64,000 nt of DNA, taken from positions 1 to 64,000 of the forward strand of contig NZ_MRCB01000014.1 of assembly GCF_001904635.1 (NCBI RefSeq), given 5' to 3'. A program made the translations under genes and the position numbers. Below, piece by piece: positions 51,769 to 61,504 of this stretch. The notes beneath the pieces were generated by a model, which saw only the letters and a list, made by a program, of their open reading frames with translations, was not told the origin of the DNA and did no database searches. This stretch comes from Hydrococcus rivularis NIES-593. Its GTDB lineage: Bacteria > Cyanobacteriota > Cyanobacteriia > Cyanobacteriales > Microcystaceae. The stretch's first letter is position 1. Every line of letters begins with the position of its first letter.

Positions 51769-52892
51769 TTGTGGAATAGACCCCCTAAAAATCCTTCTAT
51801 GCCCCCTTTACCGTGACTTTCTCCCTTAATTTTAGCGAGCTTTTCTAACAACTCCCGTTCCTCAGCATTGATGCGCGTGGGAATCGCTATTTTAACCGTT
51901 ATCAAATGATCGCCGCGACTGACGGGATTGCCTAGCTTGGGCACGCCTCTATTTTCCAAGGTCAACACCGTATTGGGTTGGGTTCCGGGAGGGATCGTTA
52001 TCTCCTCGCTTCCATCCACTGTATTGACCTTGAGGCGACAGCCAAGTATCGCTTGCAGGTAACTAATCGTCACTTCCGACTCGATATTAATTCCATCTCG
52101 TCTAAATTCTTCGTCCGGCTCGACAAACAAATAAACGTAGAGGTCGCCGGGAGCACCTCCTCGCGCTCCTGCATCGCCTTCGCGGGCAACTCGCAGGCGA
52201 GTTCCGTTATCTACTCCGGGCGGGATAGTAATTTTCAGTTTTTTGGTTTCTTGTTTGCGACCGACTCCTCCGCAAGCTTCGCATTTCTCTTCTATCACTT
52301 CTCCCGCGCCATTGCAAGTCGGACAGACGGAAACTTGAGCGAAGCTACCGAAAGGCGTTCTAGTAGCGCGGCGAACCTGTCCCGATCCTCCGCAGGTCGA
52401 ACAAGTACGCACCCCGGTTCCTGGCTTTGCTCCCGTTCCCTTACAGACTTGACAGGTTTCCAGATGGGGAATGCGAATTTCCTTTTCGCCACCAAAAACA
52501 GCCTCGCGAAACTCCAACTTTAAATCTAATCGCAGGTCGTCTCCTCGTACCGGACCGGTGCGCCGACGGGCCGACGTTCCTGCGCCCATCCCGCCAAAAC
52601 CACTAAAAATGGTTTCAAAGATATCGGCAAACCCGCCGATGTCGCCATAATCGAAACCAACTCCCGCACCAGCACCGACTCCGGCTTCGCCAAAGCGATC
52701 GTATCTCGCGCGAGCGTCTGGTTCTGAGAGGACTTCGTAAGCGCGATTGATTTCTTTAAAACGCTCTTCTGCCCCCGGTTCTTTATTTACGTCGGGATGG
52801 TATTTTCGAGCCAGACGGCGAAAGGCTCGTTTGATCTCTTCTTTGCTAGCATCGCGGGGAACCCCCAGGATTTCATAGTAGTCGGCTGGCAT
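51765..52892 (-). CDS. dnaJ: Chaperone DnaJ (Hsp40 type I)
   Basis: DnaJ delivers unfolded proteins to DnaK and stimulates its ATPase. The 375 residues hold the J domain ([20 protein letters not shown] with HPD near residue 32), a Gly/Phe-rich stretch, four zinc-finger repeats ([43 protein letters not shown]), and the C-terminal substrate-binding domains. This is the full type I layout. It lies 146 bp downstream of dnaK and overlaps the TusA-like gene. Confidence 0.95.
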   Translation of the reverse strand: MPADYYEILGVPRDASKEEIKRAFRRLARKYHPDVNKEPGAEERFKEINRAYEVLSEPDARARYDRFGEAGVGAGAGVGFDYGDIGGFADIFETIFSGFGGMGAGTSARRRTGPVRGDDLRLDLKLEFREAVFGGEKEIRIPHLETCQVCKGTGAKPGTGVRTCSTCGGSGQVRRATRTPFGSFAQVSVCPTCNGAGEVIEEKCEACGGVGRKQETKKLKITIPPGVDNGTRLRVAREGDAGARGGAPGDLYVYLFVEPDEEFRRDGINIESEVTISYLQAILGCRLKVNTVDGSEEITIPPGTQPNTVLTLENRGVPKLGNPVSRGDHLITVKIAIPTRINAEERELLEKLAKIKGESHGKGGIEGFLGGLFHK

Positions 52893-53038
52893 AAAGCGCT
52901 GATCTCGTTTTTTAGTGGTTCGGTATTAATATTCAGGTTTAGTTGTACTGTAGCAAACTATCGCCTTCAGTGAACGGGATTGATGACTGGGAGTTATTCT
53001 TTCCTCCGCTTTGTGTCCTTCGTTCTCCGTCCTTATTC

Positions 53039-55078
53039 CTAGTCTACTGCTTCATAATCGCTGGCAACCGTTTCATCCTCATCAAAATCGAAGCTGTACT
53101 CTTCGGTTCCTTCCGTCGTATAATTATAGTCTTCTTCTCCTTGCGCGATCGCGTACTCTTCTTTATCTAAGGCAAAAGTTTGAGTTCGTTCGCTGAACTC
53201 AGTTTCACCTTCACTGTAGGTTAAGTTTGGCGAGCCGACGGTTTCAAAGTTTTGAGCGACTTCTGGATTACCTTTTTGATAAATTTGAGTACCGATTGTC
53301 AAGAGAACTTGTCGGAATGCTTCTATACCGATCTTCAGCCTTTCGGGATTAATGGGAACTTCTCTAAGAATGACTTCCAACTGTTCCTTTCTCTGCTTGC
53401 TTTTGACTTTGAGGTCTTCGCTAATGTAGGCAGCGTTTTCTTCTAGAGTGGTTTCGTAGGTGTGGAATAAGCTATCTGCTTGATTTCTGAGTTCGATCAG
53501 TTGCAGTTGACGGCGGTCTTGTTCGGCAAATCTTTCGGCTTCTTGCCGCATTCGCTCGATTTCGCCACTTTTGAGTCCGCCGGTCTGATTGATGGCAATG
53601 CTTTGTTCTCGACCCGTTCCCTGGTCTTGAGCCGAAACTTTAAGAATTCCGTTTACGTCAATTTCAAAAGATACTTCGATTTGAGGTACGCCGCGCGGTG
53701 CTGGCGGGATTCCCGTGAGGACGAACTTGCCCAGGCTGTGGTTATCCTTAGCCATCGCCCGTTCTCCTTGAAGAACGTGAATTTCTACTGAGGTTTGTCC
53801 GTCTGAGGCGGTGGAAAAAACTTGGGATTTGCTGGTAGGAATGGTGGTGTTGCGATCGATAATTTTGGTGAAGACTTCGCCGAGGGTTTCGATTCCCAGC
53901 GAGAGGGGAGTGACGTCTAGGAGCAGTAAATCTTCGACTTCGCCGCCTAAAATTCCCCCTTGGATGGCTGCGCCCAAGGCAACGGCTTCGTCTGGATTGA
54001 TAGAGCGATCGATTTGAGAGCTGCCGACCAAGCGCTGGAGCGTCTTTTGCACGGCGGGAATGCGAGTTGAACCGCCAACGAGAATCGCGCGATCGATCTC
54101 GCTCGGTTTGAGTCCGGCATCTCTGAGCGCTTGCTCGACTGGTCCGACAGTTGCCTCGACCAGATGGTTGGTCAGTTCTTCAAATTTTGCCCGCGTGAGT
54201 TCGGTTTCTAGATGCTTTGGACCGCTTTCGTCTGCCGTGATAAAGGGAAGATTGATCGAGGTGGTGAGCATGCTGGAAAGCTCGATTTTAGCTTTTTCAG
54301 CGGCTTCTCGCAGGCGCTGTAGCGCCATTTTATCGGTTGCTAGGTCGATTCCCTCTTGGGCTTTGAATTCGTCGATCGCCCAGCGAACGATAACGTTGTC
54401 GAAGTCGTCGCCTCCGAGGTGATTGTTGCCAGCGGTGGCTTTGACTTCAAACACTCCATTGCCAAGTTGAAGGACGGAGACATCAAACGTTCCGCCCCCT
54501 AGATCGTAGACGAGAATGTATTGTTCTTCTTCTTGTTTGTCTAAGCCGTAGGCGAGGGCTGCGGCCGTGGGTTCGTTAATGATTCGCAAGACTTCCAAGC
54601 CCGCGATCGTTCCCGCATCTTTGGTTGCCTGCCGCTGGGCATCGGTAAAGTAGGCGGGAACGGTAATGACGGCTTCTCTAACAGGTTCGCCCAGAAAAGC
54701 CTCGGCATCGGCTTTGAGCTTTTGCAGAATCATCGAGGAGATTTCTTGGGGCGTGAAAGCGCGATCGCGGATTTGCACGTTAACGGTATCGTCTCGACCT
54801 CTAACGCATTGGTAAGGAACTCGCGATCGCTCTTGTTCTGTCTCGTCCCACCGACGACCGATGAAGCGCTTGATACTGTAGACGGTATTTTCTGAATTGG
54901 TAACGGATTGCCGCTTTGCCAACTGACCTACGAGACGTTGATTTGCTTTCCCAAATCCAACGATACTGGGAGTTGTTCTCGCTCCTTCCGAATTGGGGAT
55001 GACTACTGGTTTTCCCACTTCTAGCACGGATACACAACTATTAGTCGTCCCCAGGTCAATACCAATGACTTTTCCCAT
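53039..55078 (-). CDS. dnaK: Chaperone DnaK (Hsp70)
   Basis: The 679-residue Hsp70 has [19 protein letters not shown] at the N-terminus, [30 protein letters not shown] and [10 protein letters not shown] in the ATPase domain, and [16 protein letters not shown] leading into the substrate domain. The C-terminus is long and acidic ([20 protein letters not shown]) and lacks the typical ending of E. coli DnaK. Cyanobacteria have several DnaK paralogues. This one, linked to grpE and with a divergent acidic tail, may correspond to the grpE-linked DnaK1 type, but I cannot prove the class. Confidence 0.95.
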   Translation of the reverse strand: MGKVIGIDLGTTNSCVSVLEVGKPVVIPNSEGARTTPSIVGFGKANQRLVGQLAKRQSVTNSENTVYSIKRFIGRRWDETEQERSRVPYQCVRGRDDTVNVQIRDRAFTPQEISSMILQKLKADAEAFLGEPVREAVITVPAYFTDAQRQATKDAGTIAGLEVLRIINEPTAAALAYGLDKQEEEQYILVYDLGGGTFDVSVLQLGNGVFEVKATAGNNHLGGDDFDNVIVRWAIDEFKAQEGIDLATDKMALQRLREAAEKAKIELSSMLTTSINLPFITADESGPKHLETELTRAKFEELTNHLVEATVGPVEQALRDAGLKPSEIDRAILVGGSTRIPAVQKTLQRLVGSSQIDRSINPDEAVALGAAIQGGILGGEVEDLLLLDVTPLSLGIETLGEVFTKIIDRNTTIPTSKSQVFSTASDGQTSVEIHVLQGERAMAKDNHSLGKFVLTGIPPAPRGVPQIEVSFEIDVNGILKVSAQDQGTGREQSIAINQTGGLKSGEIERMRQEAERFAEQDRRQLQLIELRNQADSLFHTYETTLEENAAYISEDLKVKSKQRKEQLEVILREVPINPERLKIGIEAFRQVLLTIGTQIYQKGNPEVAQNFETVGSPNLTYSEGETEFSERTQTFALDKEEYAIAQGEEDYNYTTEGTEEYSFDFDEDETVASDYEAVD

Positions 55079-55225
55079 AGCGCTTCGGCAATAAAACCAT
55101 CTAAGATCGGGAGTTAACTTTTAGAGAAGCTGTCAGTCATTTTAGTGTAAATTTAACTAACTCTTCTCCCAAAAAAAAAGCTCCTAAAAGCTCTATTATC
55201 ACGCTTTTATTACAATCTCGCAAAT

Positions 55226-56011
55226 TTAACTTTCCTGATTTTCGAGATTTTCTTTCTCGGTTGTCTCTTCTTGTGAAGTTATCGTGGGTTCTTTAGGCGC
55301 AGCAACTTTGACCATTGCATGGCGAAGGACGCGATCGCCGAGAGTATATCCGCGAACCAGTTGTTCTAGTACTGTCCCTTCTGGATGTTCGTCCGTTTGT
55401 TCTCGAAGCATTGCTTCGTGGTAATTAGGATCGAAAGGCTGCCCTTCTGGACGCATTGCCGAAACGCCGAGACGCTTGAGTCCATCTACCAGGTTTTTGT
55501 AAACTCCCTGATAGCTTTTGTGGATTGCCATCTCTCCTTCATTAACTGGTTTGATCTGGGTTCGTGCCCGCTCGAAATTATCTACTACTTGCAAAAGTTC
55601 GCCAATTGTCTTGCACTTGACTTGAACTTCGAGTTCTTCTTTTTCTTTTTGGGTGCGCTTGCGGAAATTATCGAACTCGGCAGCTAGAGAGAGATACCGT
55701 TTCTTTAAGGCATCTACTTGTTGGTTTTGCTGCTCGAGTTGCTGTTTGAGGCTTTCATTTTCCTGGTTCAGGGCTTTTATGATTTGAGCGGGTTCTGGCA
55801 ATTCAGTGATTTTTTCTGATTCTGGCAACTCGGCTTCTCCTGCTGCGCCGATCGTATCTTGGAAGGAAGTTTCAGTAGTTGCAGCTGCTTCTGGTTGGCT
55901 TGCGCTGGCATTGGGTTGACCGAACTCTTCCTTCTCGATTTTCTCAGAAGAATTTAAATTTTGCTGGCTCTCTACTGGATTGGTTTCTGGCTGCTTTTGC
56001 TCGTCAATCAT
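55226..56011 (-). CDS. grpE: Nucleotide exchange factor GrpE
   Basis: GrpE releases ADP from DnaK. The 261-residue protein has a long acidic N-terminal region of about 90 residues, then a coiled coil ([20 protein letters not shown]) and the conserved core [19 protein letters not shown], followed by the beta domain [20 protein letters not shown]. It is longer than E. coli GrpE because of the N-terminus, which is usual in cyanobacteria. It lies 147 bp upstream of dnaK. I see no CIRCE operator before it. Confidence 0.95.
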   Translation of the reverse strand: MIDEQKQPETNPVESQQNLNSSEKIEKEEFGQPNASASQPEAAATTETSFQDTIGAAGEAELPESEKITELPEPAQIIKALNQENESLKQQLEQQNQQVDALKKRYLSLAAEFDNFRKRTQKEKEELEVQVKCKTIGELLQVVDNFERARTQIKPVNEGEMAIHKSYQGVYKNLVDGLKRLGVSAMRPEGQPFDPNYHEAMLREQTDEHPEGTVLEQLVRGYTLGDRVLRHAMVKVAAPKEPTITSQEETTEKENLENQES

Positions 56012-56234
56012 AAGGCACTTCTGTCTACTCTCAAGAGATTTTATTAGTTTTCTCTCGTGCTTACTTTACTTGAGTCTGTTTTCTCTGTGGGTTGATGAAT
56101 TCATTAAACTCAAATGTAACATTTTGTGAGATGGGTTGACCCAATCTCTTGCTCATCCTTTTTCATAGCTCCTATTAAATTTTTGTCTGACTTTGGGAAT
56201 ACTCAGTGTTGTTAGAAGATCTCGTCGCGACACT

Positions 56235-58256
56235 ATGGCTTACTCTTCATCTTCAAAGCGGACTCGAGCCGTTGCTTTACGCAATTATTTTTCGCCTTTT
56301 GGGAACAAATTGATTCAAGCGGGTCATGCTACGCCCGAACAAATGCAGCAAGCCTTAATCGAAACTCGTAAGTCCGGTCGTACTTTGGTTGAGGTTCTCC
56401 AGTCGATCGTGGGTCGCGAACTCCCCGCCGATTTGGTTCGCCAGTATAAAAAACATCATTTATTTGAACTCAAAATTCTGTATGGAGTTGATTGCCTCGA
56501 CCCAGAACTCGATCCCATCGCTAATAACGAGATGGCGGATCTCATCGAAACCTTAATTGCGATCGACGTTTGTCGCCGTTATAAGCTAGTTCCCCTCAAA
56601 AAGCTCGATACTCAACCCCCTAGCGTTTTAGTGGCGATGGTCGATCCGGATAACTTGGAAGCTCAAGATGACCTCAACCGCATCTTGCGCCCCAAAGATA
56701 TCAAACTCCAGCGCACGGTCATTACCCAGGAAGATTACGAGAGACTTCTGGAACAATATTACGAGATACAGACTGAAAGAGAAAAAGAAAAAGAGCGGCT
56801 TCAAAAAGAAAAAGACCTCGAAAAATTAGCCGATCTTAGCGGGATCGTCGAAAATTTAGACGTTAACCTTCAAGAAGCGCAAGACGAAATCAACGACGAT
56901 CTGGGGGCTAACGAAGCCAATCAAGCCCCCGTCATCAATCTGGTCAACAAAATTTTGGCAAAAGCCTTACAGGAAAATGTTTCTGACATTCACGTCGAGC
57001 CTCAAGAAGAATATCTGCGAGTGCGCTACCGCAAAGATGGGGTGCTTCAGCAAGCCTTCGACCCCCTGCCCAAAAAGATTACGCCAGCCGTAGTCGCGCG
57101 TTTCAAAATTATGGCAGAGTTGGACATTGCCGAGCGACGCTTGCCCCAAGACGGGAAAATTCGGCGGATGTTTCAAGGTCGCAAAGTGGACTTTCGGGTT
57201 AATACCCTACCCAGCCGCTACGGAGAGAAGGTCTGTTTGCGGATTCTCGATAACTCGGCAACTCAGCTTGGTTTGGATAAGTTGATTACCGACCAGAGAA
57301 CCCTAGATATCGTTCGAGAAATGGCAAGCCGTCCCTTCGGATTGATCTTGGTAACGGGTCCGACGGGTTCCGGAAAGTCTACCTCGCTGTACTCGGTTCT
57401 AGCAGAACGAAACCATCCCGGCGTCAACATCAGTACGGCAGAAGACCCGATCGAATATTCGCTGCCAGGGATTACGCAGGTGCAGGTCATTCGCGAAAAA
57501 GGGATGGACTTTGCCAATATTCTCAGGGCATTCATGCGGCAAGACCCAGACGTAATTCTAGTAGGTGAGACGCGAGATAAAGAAACGGCAAAAACGGCGA
57601 TTGAAGCCGCACTGACGGGTCACTTGGTTTTGACTACCTTGCACACTAACGACGCGGCAGGCGCGATCGCCCGTCTCGACGAAATGGGAGTCGAACCATT
57701 TATGATTTCTGGCTCGTTAATCGGCGTTCTGGCTCAGCGTCTCATGCGCCGCGTCTGTACCGAATGTCGCATTCCTTATCATCCAACCAAAGAAGAACTC
57801 GCTCGATTCGGCTTCTCGGCTTCTAACGAAGGAGAAGTTACCTTCTACAAAGCTAACACCTTAACCCCCGAAGAAATTCAAGAAGCCAAAACGAAAGGCA
57901 CTCTCTGCGCTAAGTGCGGCGGTGGCGGTTACAAAGGACGGGTTGGCGTTTATGAGGTAATGCAAAACAGCGAGCGCTTGCAAAGCTTAATCAACCAAGG
58001 TGCAACCACCGACCGAATCAAAGAAGCAGCCGTCGAAGAGGGCATGACGACGCTGCTGGCTTACAGCTTAAATCTGGTGCGAGAAGGCTATACAACCCTA
58101 GAAGAAGTAGAGCGAGTAACGTTTACCGATTCCGGTTTAGAGGCAGAACTCAAAGCCAAACGCAAAACCGCTCTGACTTGTCGGACTTGTCATGCCGAAC
58201 TGGTGCCAGAGTGGTTGGATTGTCCTTATTGCATGACCCCTCGCTTCAGCGATTGA
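56235..58256 (+). CDS. pilB: Type IV pilus extension ATPase PilB
   Basis: PilB powers pilin polymerisation. The product has 673 residues from ATG 56235 (MAYSSSSKRTRAVALRNYF); TTG 56193 would add 14 unconserved residues. The N-terminal GSPII_E domain is followed by Walker A GPTGSGKSTSLYSV, Asp box EDPIEYSLPG, Walker B ILVGETRDKETAKTAI and the tetracysteine zinc motif CTECRIPYH...CAKCGGGG. A cyanobacterial C-terminal extension with two more CxxC pairs (CRTCHAELVPEWLDCPYC) is present. It is the first gene of a pilB-pilT-pilC operon. Confidence 0.95.
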   Translation: MAYSSSSKRTRAVALRNYFSPFGNKLIQAGHATPEQMQQALIETRKSGRTLVEVLQSIVGRELPADLVRQYKKHHLFELKILYGVDCLDPELDPIANNEMADLIETLIAIDVCRRYKLVPLKKLDTQPPSVLVAMVDPDNLEAQDDLNRILRPKDIKLQRTVITQEDYERLLEQYYEIQTEREKEKERLQKEKDLEKLADLSGIVENLDVNLQEAQDEINDDLGANEANQAPVINLVNKILAKALQENVSDIHVEPQEEYLRVRYRKDGVLQQAFDPLPKKITPAVVARFKIMAELDIAERRLPQDGKIRRMFQGRKVDFRVNTLPSRYGEKVCLRILDNSATQLGLDKLITDQRTLDIVREMASRPFGLILVTGPTGSGKSTSLYSVLAERNHPGVNISTAEDPIEYSLPGITQVQVIREKGMDFANILRAFMRQDPDVILVGETRDKETAKTAIEAALTGHLVLTTLHTNDAAGAIARLDEMGVEPFMISGSLIGVLAQRLMRRVCTECRIPYHPTKEELARFGFSASNEGEVTFYKANTLTPEEIQEAKTKGTLCAKCGGGGYKGRVGVYEVMQNSERLQSLINQGATTDRIKEAAVEEGMTTLLAYSLNLVREGYTTLEEVERVTFTDSGLEAELKAKRKTALTCRTCHAELVPEWLDCPYCMTPRFSD

Positions 58257-58319
58257 TTTTTTGTTAGTTGCTCAATAACTAATAACCAATAACCAATAAC
58301 TAATTTGGAGACTATGGCT

Positions 58320-59429
58320 ATGGATTTAATGATTGAAGACTTAATGGAGCGTTTGGTAGAGATGGGCGGCTCGGACATGCACATCCAAGCAGGCGCGCCT
58401 ATTTACTTTCGGGTGAGCGGCAAGCTAGCTCCTATCGACGACCAGCCTCTCAATCCTCAAGAATGCCAAAAATTAATCTTCAGCATGCTCAACAACACCC
58501 AACGCAAGGAATTAGAGCAGAATTGGGAGCTGGATTGTTCCTATGGCGTTAAAGGATTAGCCCGCTTCCGGGTCAACGTTTATAAAGAGCGGGGTTGCTA
58601 TGCAGCGTGTTTGAGAGCTTTGTCTTCCAAAATTCCTAACTTCGACCAGCTTGGATTGCCCGATGTCGTCCGCGAAATGGCAGAAAGACCGAGAGGGCTG
58701 ATTTTGGTGACGGGACAAACGGGATCGGGGAAAACAACCACTTTGGCAGCAATTCTAGACCTAATCAACCGCACGAGAGCCGAACATATTTTGACAGTGG
58801 AAGACCCGATTGAATATGTCTTCCCCAATGTTAAAAGCCTATTCCACCAACGACAAAAGGGAGAGGATACTAAGAGTTTTGCCAATGCTCTCAAAGCGGC
58901 GCTGCGCGAAGATCCCGATATTATCCTGGTAGGAGAAATGCGGGATTTAGAGACGATTTCGCTAGCGATTTCGGCAGCAGAAACGGGTCACTTGGTATTT
59001 GGAACGCTACACACCAGCTCGGCTGCGGGTACGGTAGACCGAATCATTGACGTGTTTCCAGCCAACCAGCAAGCTCAAATCAGAGCAATGCTGTCTAACT
59101 CCTTACTCGCCGTTTTCAGCCAATGTTTGGTGAAGAAGAAAAACCCCAAACCGGGCGAATACGGTCGGTGTTTGGCACAGGAGATTATGGTAGTCACCCC
59201 AGCGATCGCTAACTTGATCCGAGAAGGAAAAGCACCTCAAGTTTACTCAGCGATTCAAACTGGAGGAAAACTGGGAATGCAAACCATGGAACAAGCGCTT
59301 GCCAATCTGATTCTCAGTGGCACTGTTTCATTTGAGGAAGCGATTTCCAAGAGCAGCAAACCCGATGAATTACAGCGCCTTGTTAGCGGTGGCGCGCTAA
59401 CAAATCCCAAAGCGAAAGTCCGCGCTTGA
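58320..59429 (+). CDS. pilT: Type IV pilus retraction ATPase PilT
   Basis: PilT depolymerises the pilus and drives twitching motility and DNA uptake. The product has 369 residues from ATG 58320 (MDLMIEDLMERLVEMGGSDM), which has GGAG 9 nt upstream; ATGs 6 bp earlier and a TTG at 58305 are alternatives. Walker A is TGQTGSGKTTTLAAIL, the Asp box VEDPIEYVFPN, Walker B IILVGEMRDLETISLAI, and the AIRNLIRE-type element reads AIANLIREGK. It lies about 60 bp after pilB, in a gap made of short AACTAATAACCAATA repeats. Confidence 0.95.
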   Translation: MDLMIEDLMERLVEMGGSDMHIQAGAPIYFRVSGKLAPIDDQPLNPQECQKLIFSMLNNTQRKELEQNWELDCSYGVKGLARFRVNVYKERGCYAACLRALSSKIPNFDQLGLPDVVREMAERPRGLILVTGQTGSGKTTTLAAILDLINRTRAEHILTVEDPIEYVFPNVKSLFHQRQKGEDTKSFANALKAALREDPDIILVGEMRDLETISLAISAAETGHLVFGTLHTSSAAGTVDRIIDVFPANQQAQIRAMLSNSLLAVFSQCLVKKKNPKPGEYGRCLAQEIMVVTPAIANLIREGKAPQVYSAIQTGGKLGMQTMEQALANLILSGTVSFEEAISKSSKPDELQRLVSGGALTNPKAKVRA

Positions 59430-59462
59430 TGAGTTGTCCAATTGTAAATTGTGAATTGACCT

Positions 59463-60683
59463 ATGCCTACTTTTATTGCTCAAGTTATTGATTCTTCAGG
59501 GAAAACCCACCAAGAAAAAGTGGAGGCGATGTCTCCAGAACAAGTCCGCACCCTACTCAAAGGGAAATATGCCACGATTGGAAAAATCAAAAAAGCGGGA
59601 CTGAATATGGATATCGATCTATCCGGTTTAGAGCTAGCTCTTAGTAAAGTCTCCGTCAAAGACAAAGCTGTTTTTTCCCGTCAATTTTCGGTAATGATCG
59701 ACGCGGGGGTAGCAATTGTCCGCTCCTTGGCGGTTTTAGCCGACCAGTCTCCCAATCCCAAGCTCAAGAAAGCCCTTTTGGCGATTAGTGCTGACGTTCA
59801 GCAGGGAGGCAATCTTTCTGATGCCATGAGCAAACACCCTGAATGCTTCGATGAGCTTTATGTCTATATGGTAGAAGCAGGCGAAGCAGGTGGCGTTCTC
59901 GACGAGGTGCTGAACCGATTGGCTAAGCTGTTGGAGGATATGGCGCGGCTGCAAAACCAAATCAAATCGTCTATGGCTTATCCAGTTGCAGTTGGGATCT
60001 TGGCAGTGGTCGTATTTTTCGCGATGACCGTCTTTCTTATCCCTATTTTTGCCAACATCTTCAAAAGCTTGGGGGCAGAATTACCTGCGTTGACCAAGTT
60101 TATGCTCTTTTTGAGCGACATCATGAGAAGTCCAAAAATTCTCATTCCTATCGTTGCCATCATGGTGACTGTTTTCTTGATTAGACGATACTATAAAACG
60201 CCCGCCGGACGCTTGCAGATAGATGCTTTGATGCTGAAGCTGCCACTTTTTGGGGATTTGAATGAAAAATCAGCCGTGGCTCGTTTCTGTCGGGTATTTG
60301 GAACTTTGACTCGTTCGGGCGTACCTATCATTCAGTCCCTAGAGATAGTCTGCAATACCGTGGGCAATCAAGTGATTGCTAACGCGATCTCGGCAGCCAA
60401 GGCGGAAATTCAGCAAGGTGGCATGATGAGTCTGGCGTTGCAAAAAGCTAACGTGTTTCCTCCTCTGGCGATTCAAATGATCAGCATTGGGGAAGAGACG
60501 GGGGAGCTGGATTCGATGATGATGAAAGTTGCTGATTTCTATGAAGATGAAGTAGAACAAGCCCTCAAAGCTTTAACTAGCATTCTAGAACCTTTGATGA
60601 TGGTCGCGATCGCTGGGATGGTAGGAACCATTCTGCTGTCTATGTATCTACCGATGTTCTCTATCTTCGATCAACTCGGATAA
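59463..60683 (+). CDS. pilC: Type IV pilus inner-membrane protein PilC
   Basis: PilC is the platform protein that contacts PilB and PilT. The 406 residues have two GspF domains with three membrane segments (about residues 175-195, 225-240 and 380-400). Typical blocks are FSRQFSVMIDAGVAIVRSL, LLEDMARLQNQIKSSMAYP, RFCRVFGTLTRSGVPIIQSL and ISIGEETGELDSMM. It lies 33 bp after pilT and completes the operon. The length is normal. Confidence 0.95.
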   Translation: MPTFIAQVIDSSGKTHQEKVEAMSPEQVRTLLKGKYATIGKIKKAGLNMDIDLSGLELALSKVSVKDKAVFSRQFSVMIDAGVAIVRSLAVLADQSPNPKLKKALLAISADVQQGGNLSDAMSKHPECFDELYVYMVEAGEAGGVLDEVLNRLAKLLEDMARLQNQIKSSMAYPVAVGILAVVVFFAMTVFLIPIFANIFKSLGAELPALTKFMLFLSDIMRSPKILIPIVAIMVTVFLIRRYYKTPAGRLQIDALMLKLPLFGDLNEKSAVARFCRVFGTLTRSGVPIIQSLEIVCNTVGNQVIANAISAAKAEIQQGGMMSLALQKANVFPPLAIQMISIGEETGELDSMMMKVADFYEDEVEQALKALTSILEPLMMVAIAGMVGTILLSMYLPMFSIFDQLG

Positions 60684-60791
60684 TGAATGCCGAATTCTGA
60701 ATGATGAATTGTGAATTATGAAAAGAATCGCTTCTAAAAACTTATTTTTCATCGTTCATCATTCACAAGTTTTCCTCCTTCTTATAACGTT

Positions 60792-61367
60792 ATGTCTGTC
60801 AAACAATCTGATTACGAAACCCTGCTGTCGGAGTACAGTAGCCGCGAAGGTGCGATCGCGCTCCTCAAACAGTATCGCTCTTATCTGGAGATGATTCCTA
60901 GCATGCGTCGCCCAGAGGAAAGCTTGATTACCATTCCTTTACCAGTTGCGAGAATTCGCAGATCTCAATCTGTCGGTCAAGAGGGCGCGAGTGCGGCAAA
61001 TTTAAGAGAAACGATTCATTTGCCCTGCGATCTCGCAATTCTTACCTGCGATCCGGAGTGGAAAATTAAAATGGAGACGGAAATCCTGGTTTTTATCCAT
61101 CGTCCCCAAGAAGATTTTTCTCAGTTGCTCGGTCGTTGGCGCAAGATGCAGGTTTATTTGGATAGGGATTATGAATGGTTGATGCCCCTCAGCGAGCAAC
61201 ACATGTTGAGCGAAGGAGTCGCCAAAACCTACCCTCTATTTATCGTTTTTGAAACAACGCCTTTTAGGATTAAGCGAGGATTGGCAGGTGCGGGTTTGCC
61301 CTTTTTAACTCAAACGCCAGAGTTAGATATATCTGAAGAGATGGCACAAGTACCTTCATGGGATTGA
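60792..61367 (+). CDS. Conserved-looking cytoplasmic protein, unknown function
   Basis: The 191-residue protein has no signal peptide or membrane segment. The first 60 residues are helical (YETLLSEYSSREGAIALLKQ, then SYLEMIPSMRRPEESLITIP). The rest alternates strands and helices (DLAILTCDPEWKIKMETEIL, then LGRWRKMQVYLDRDYEWLMP). I recognise no family. It is 108 bp after pilC on the same strand and could be a pilus-associated gene or an independent one. Confidence 0.6.
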   Translation: MSVKQSDYETLLSEYSSREGAIALLKQYRSYLEMIPSMRRPEESLITIPLPVARIRRSQSVGQEGASAANLRETIHLPCDLAILTCDPEWKIKMETEILVFIHRPQEDFSQLLGRWRKMQVYLDRDYEWLMPLSEQHMLSEGVAKTYPLFIVFETTPFRIKRGLAGAGLPFLTQTPELDISEEMAQVPSWD

Positions 61368-61504
61368 CCTTCAATCCGCTAACGTCGAGCAAATGTATCG
61401 AAGTCAAATAGAGAAATTTCCAAACCAGCGATCGCGGCAACATATCCTTCAATCGCGCTAGGGTAAGAAATAGCGAACTACATAGAGATATAAATTACCC
61501 AAGC

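Noticed and set aside
56012-56234. Search for a CIRCE operator upstream of grpE
   Set aside because: No TTAGCACTC-N9-GAGTGCTAA or close variant is present in the 220 bp upstream of grpE or in the grpE-dnaK and dnaK-dnaJ gaps.
56193-56234. TTG start for pilB at 56193
   Set aside because: The extra 14 residues are not typical of PilB, and the ATG at 56235 gives the usual N-terminus.
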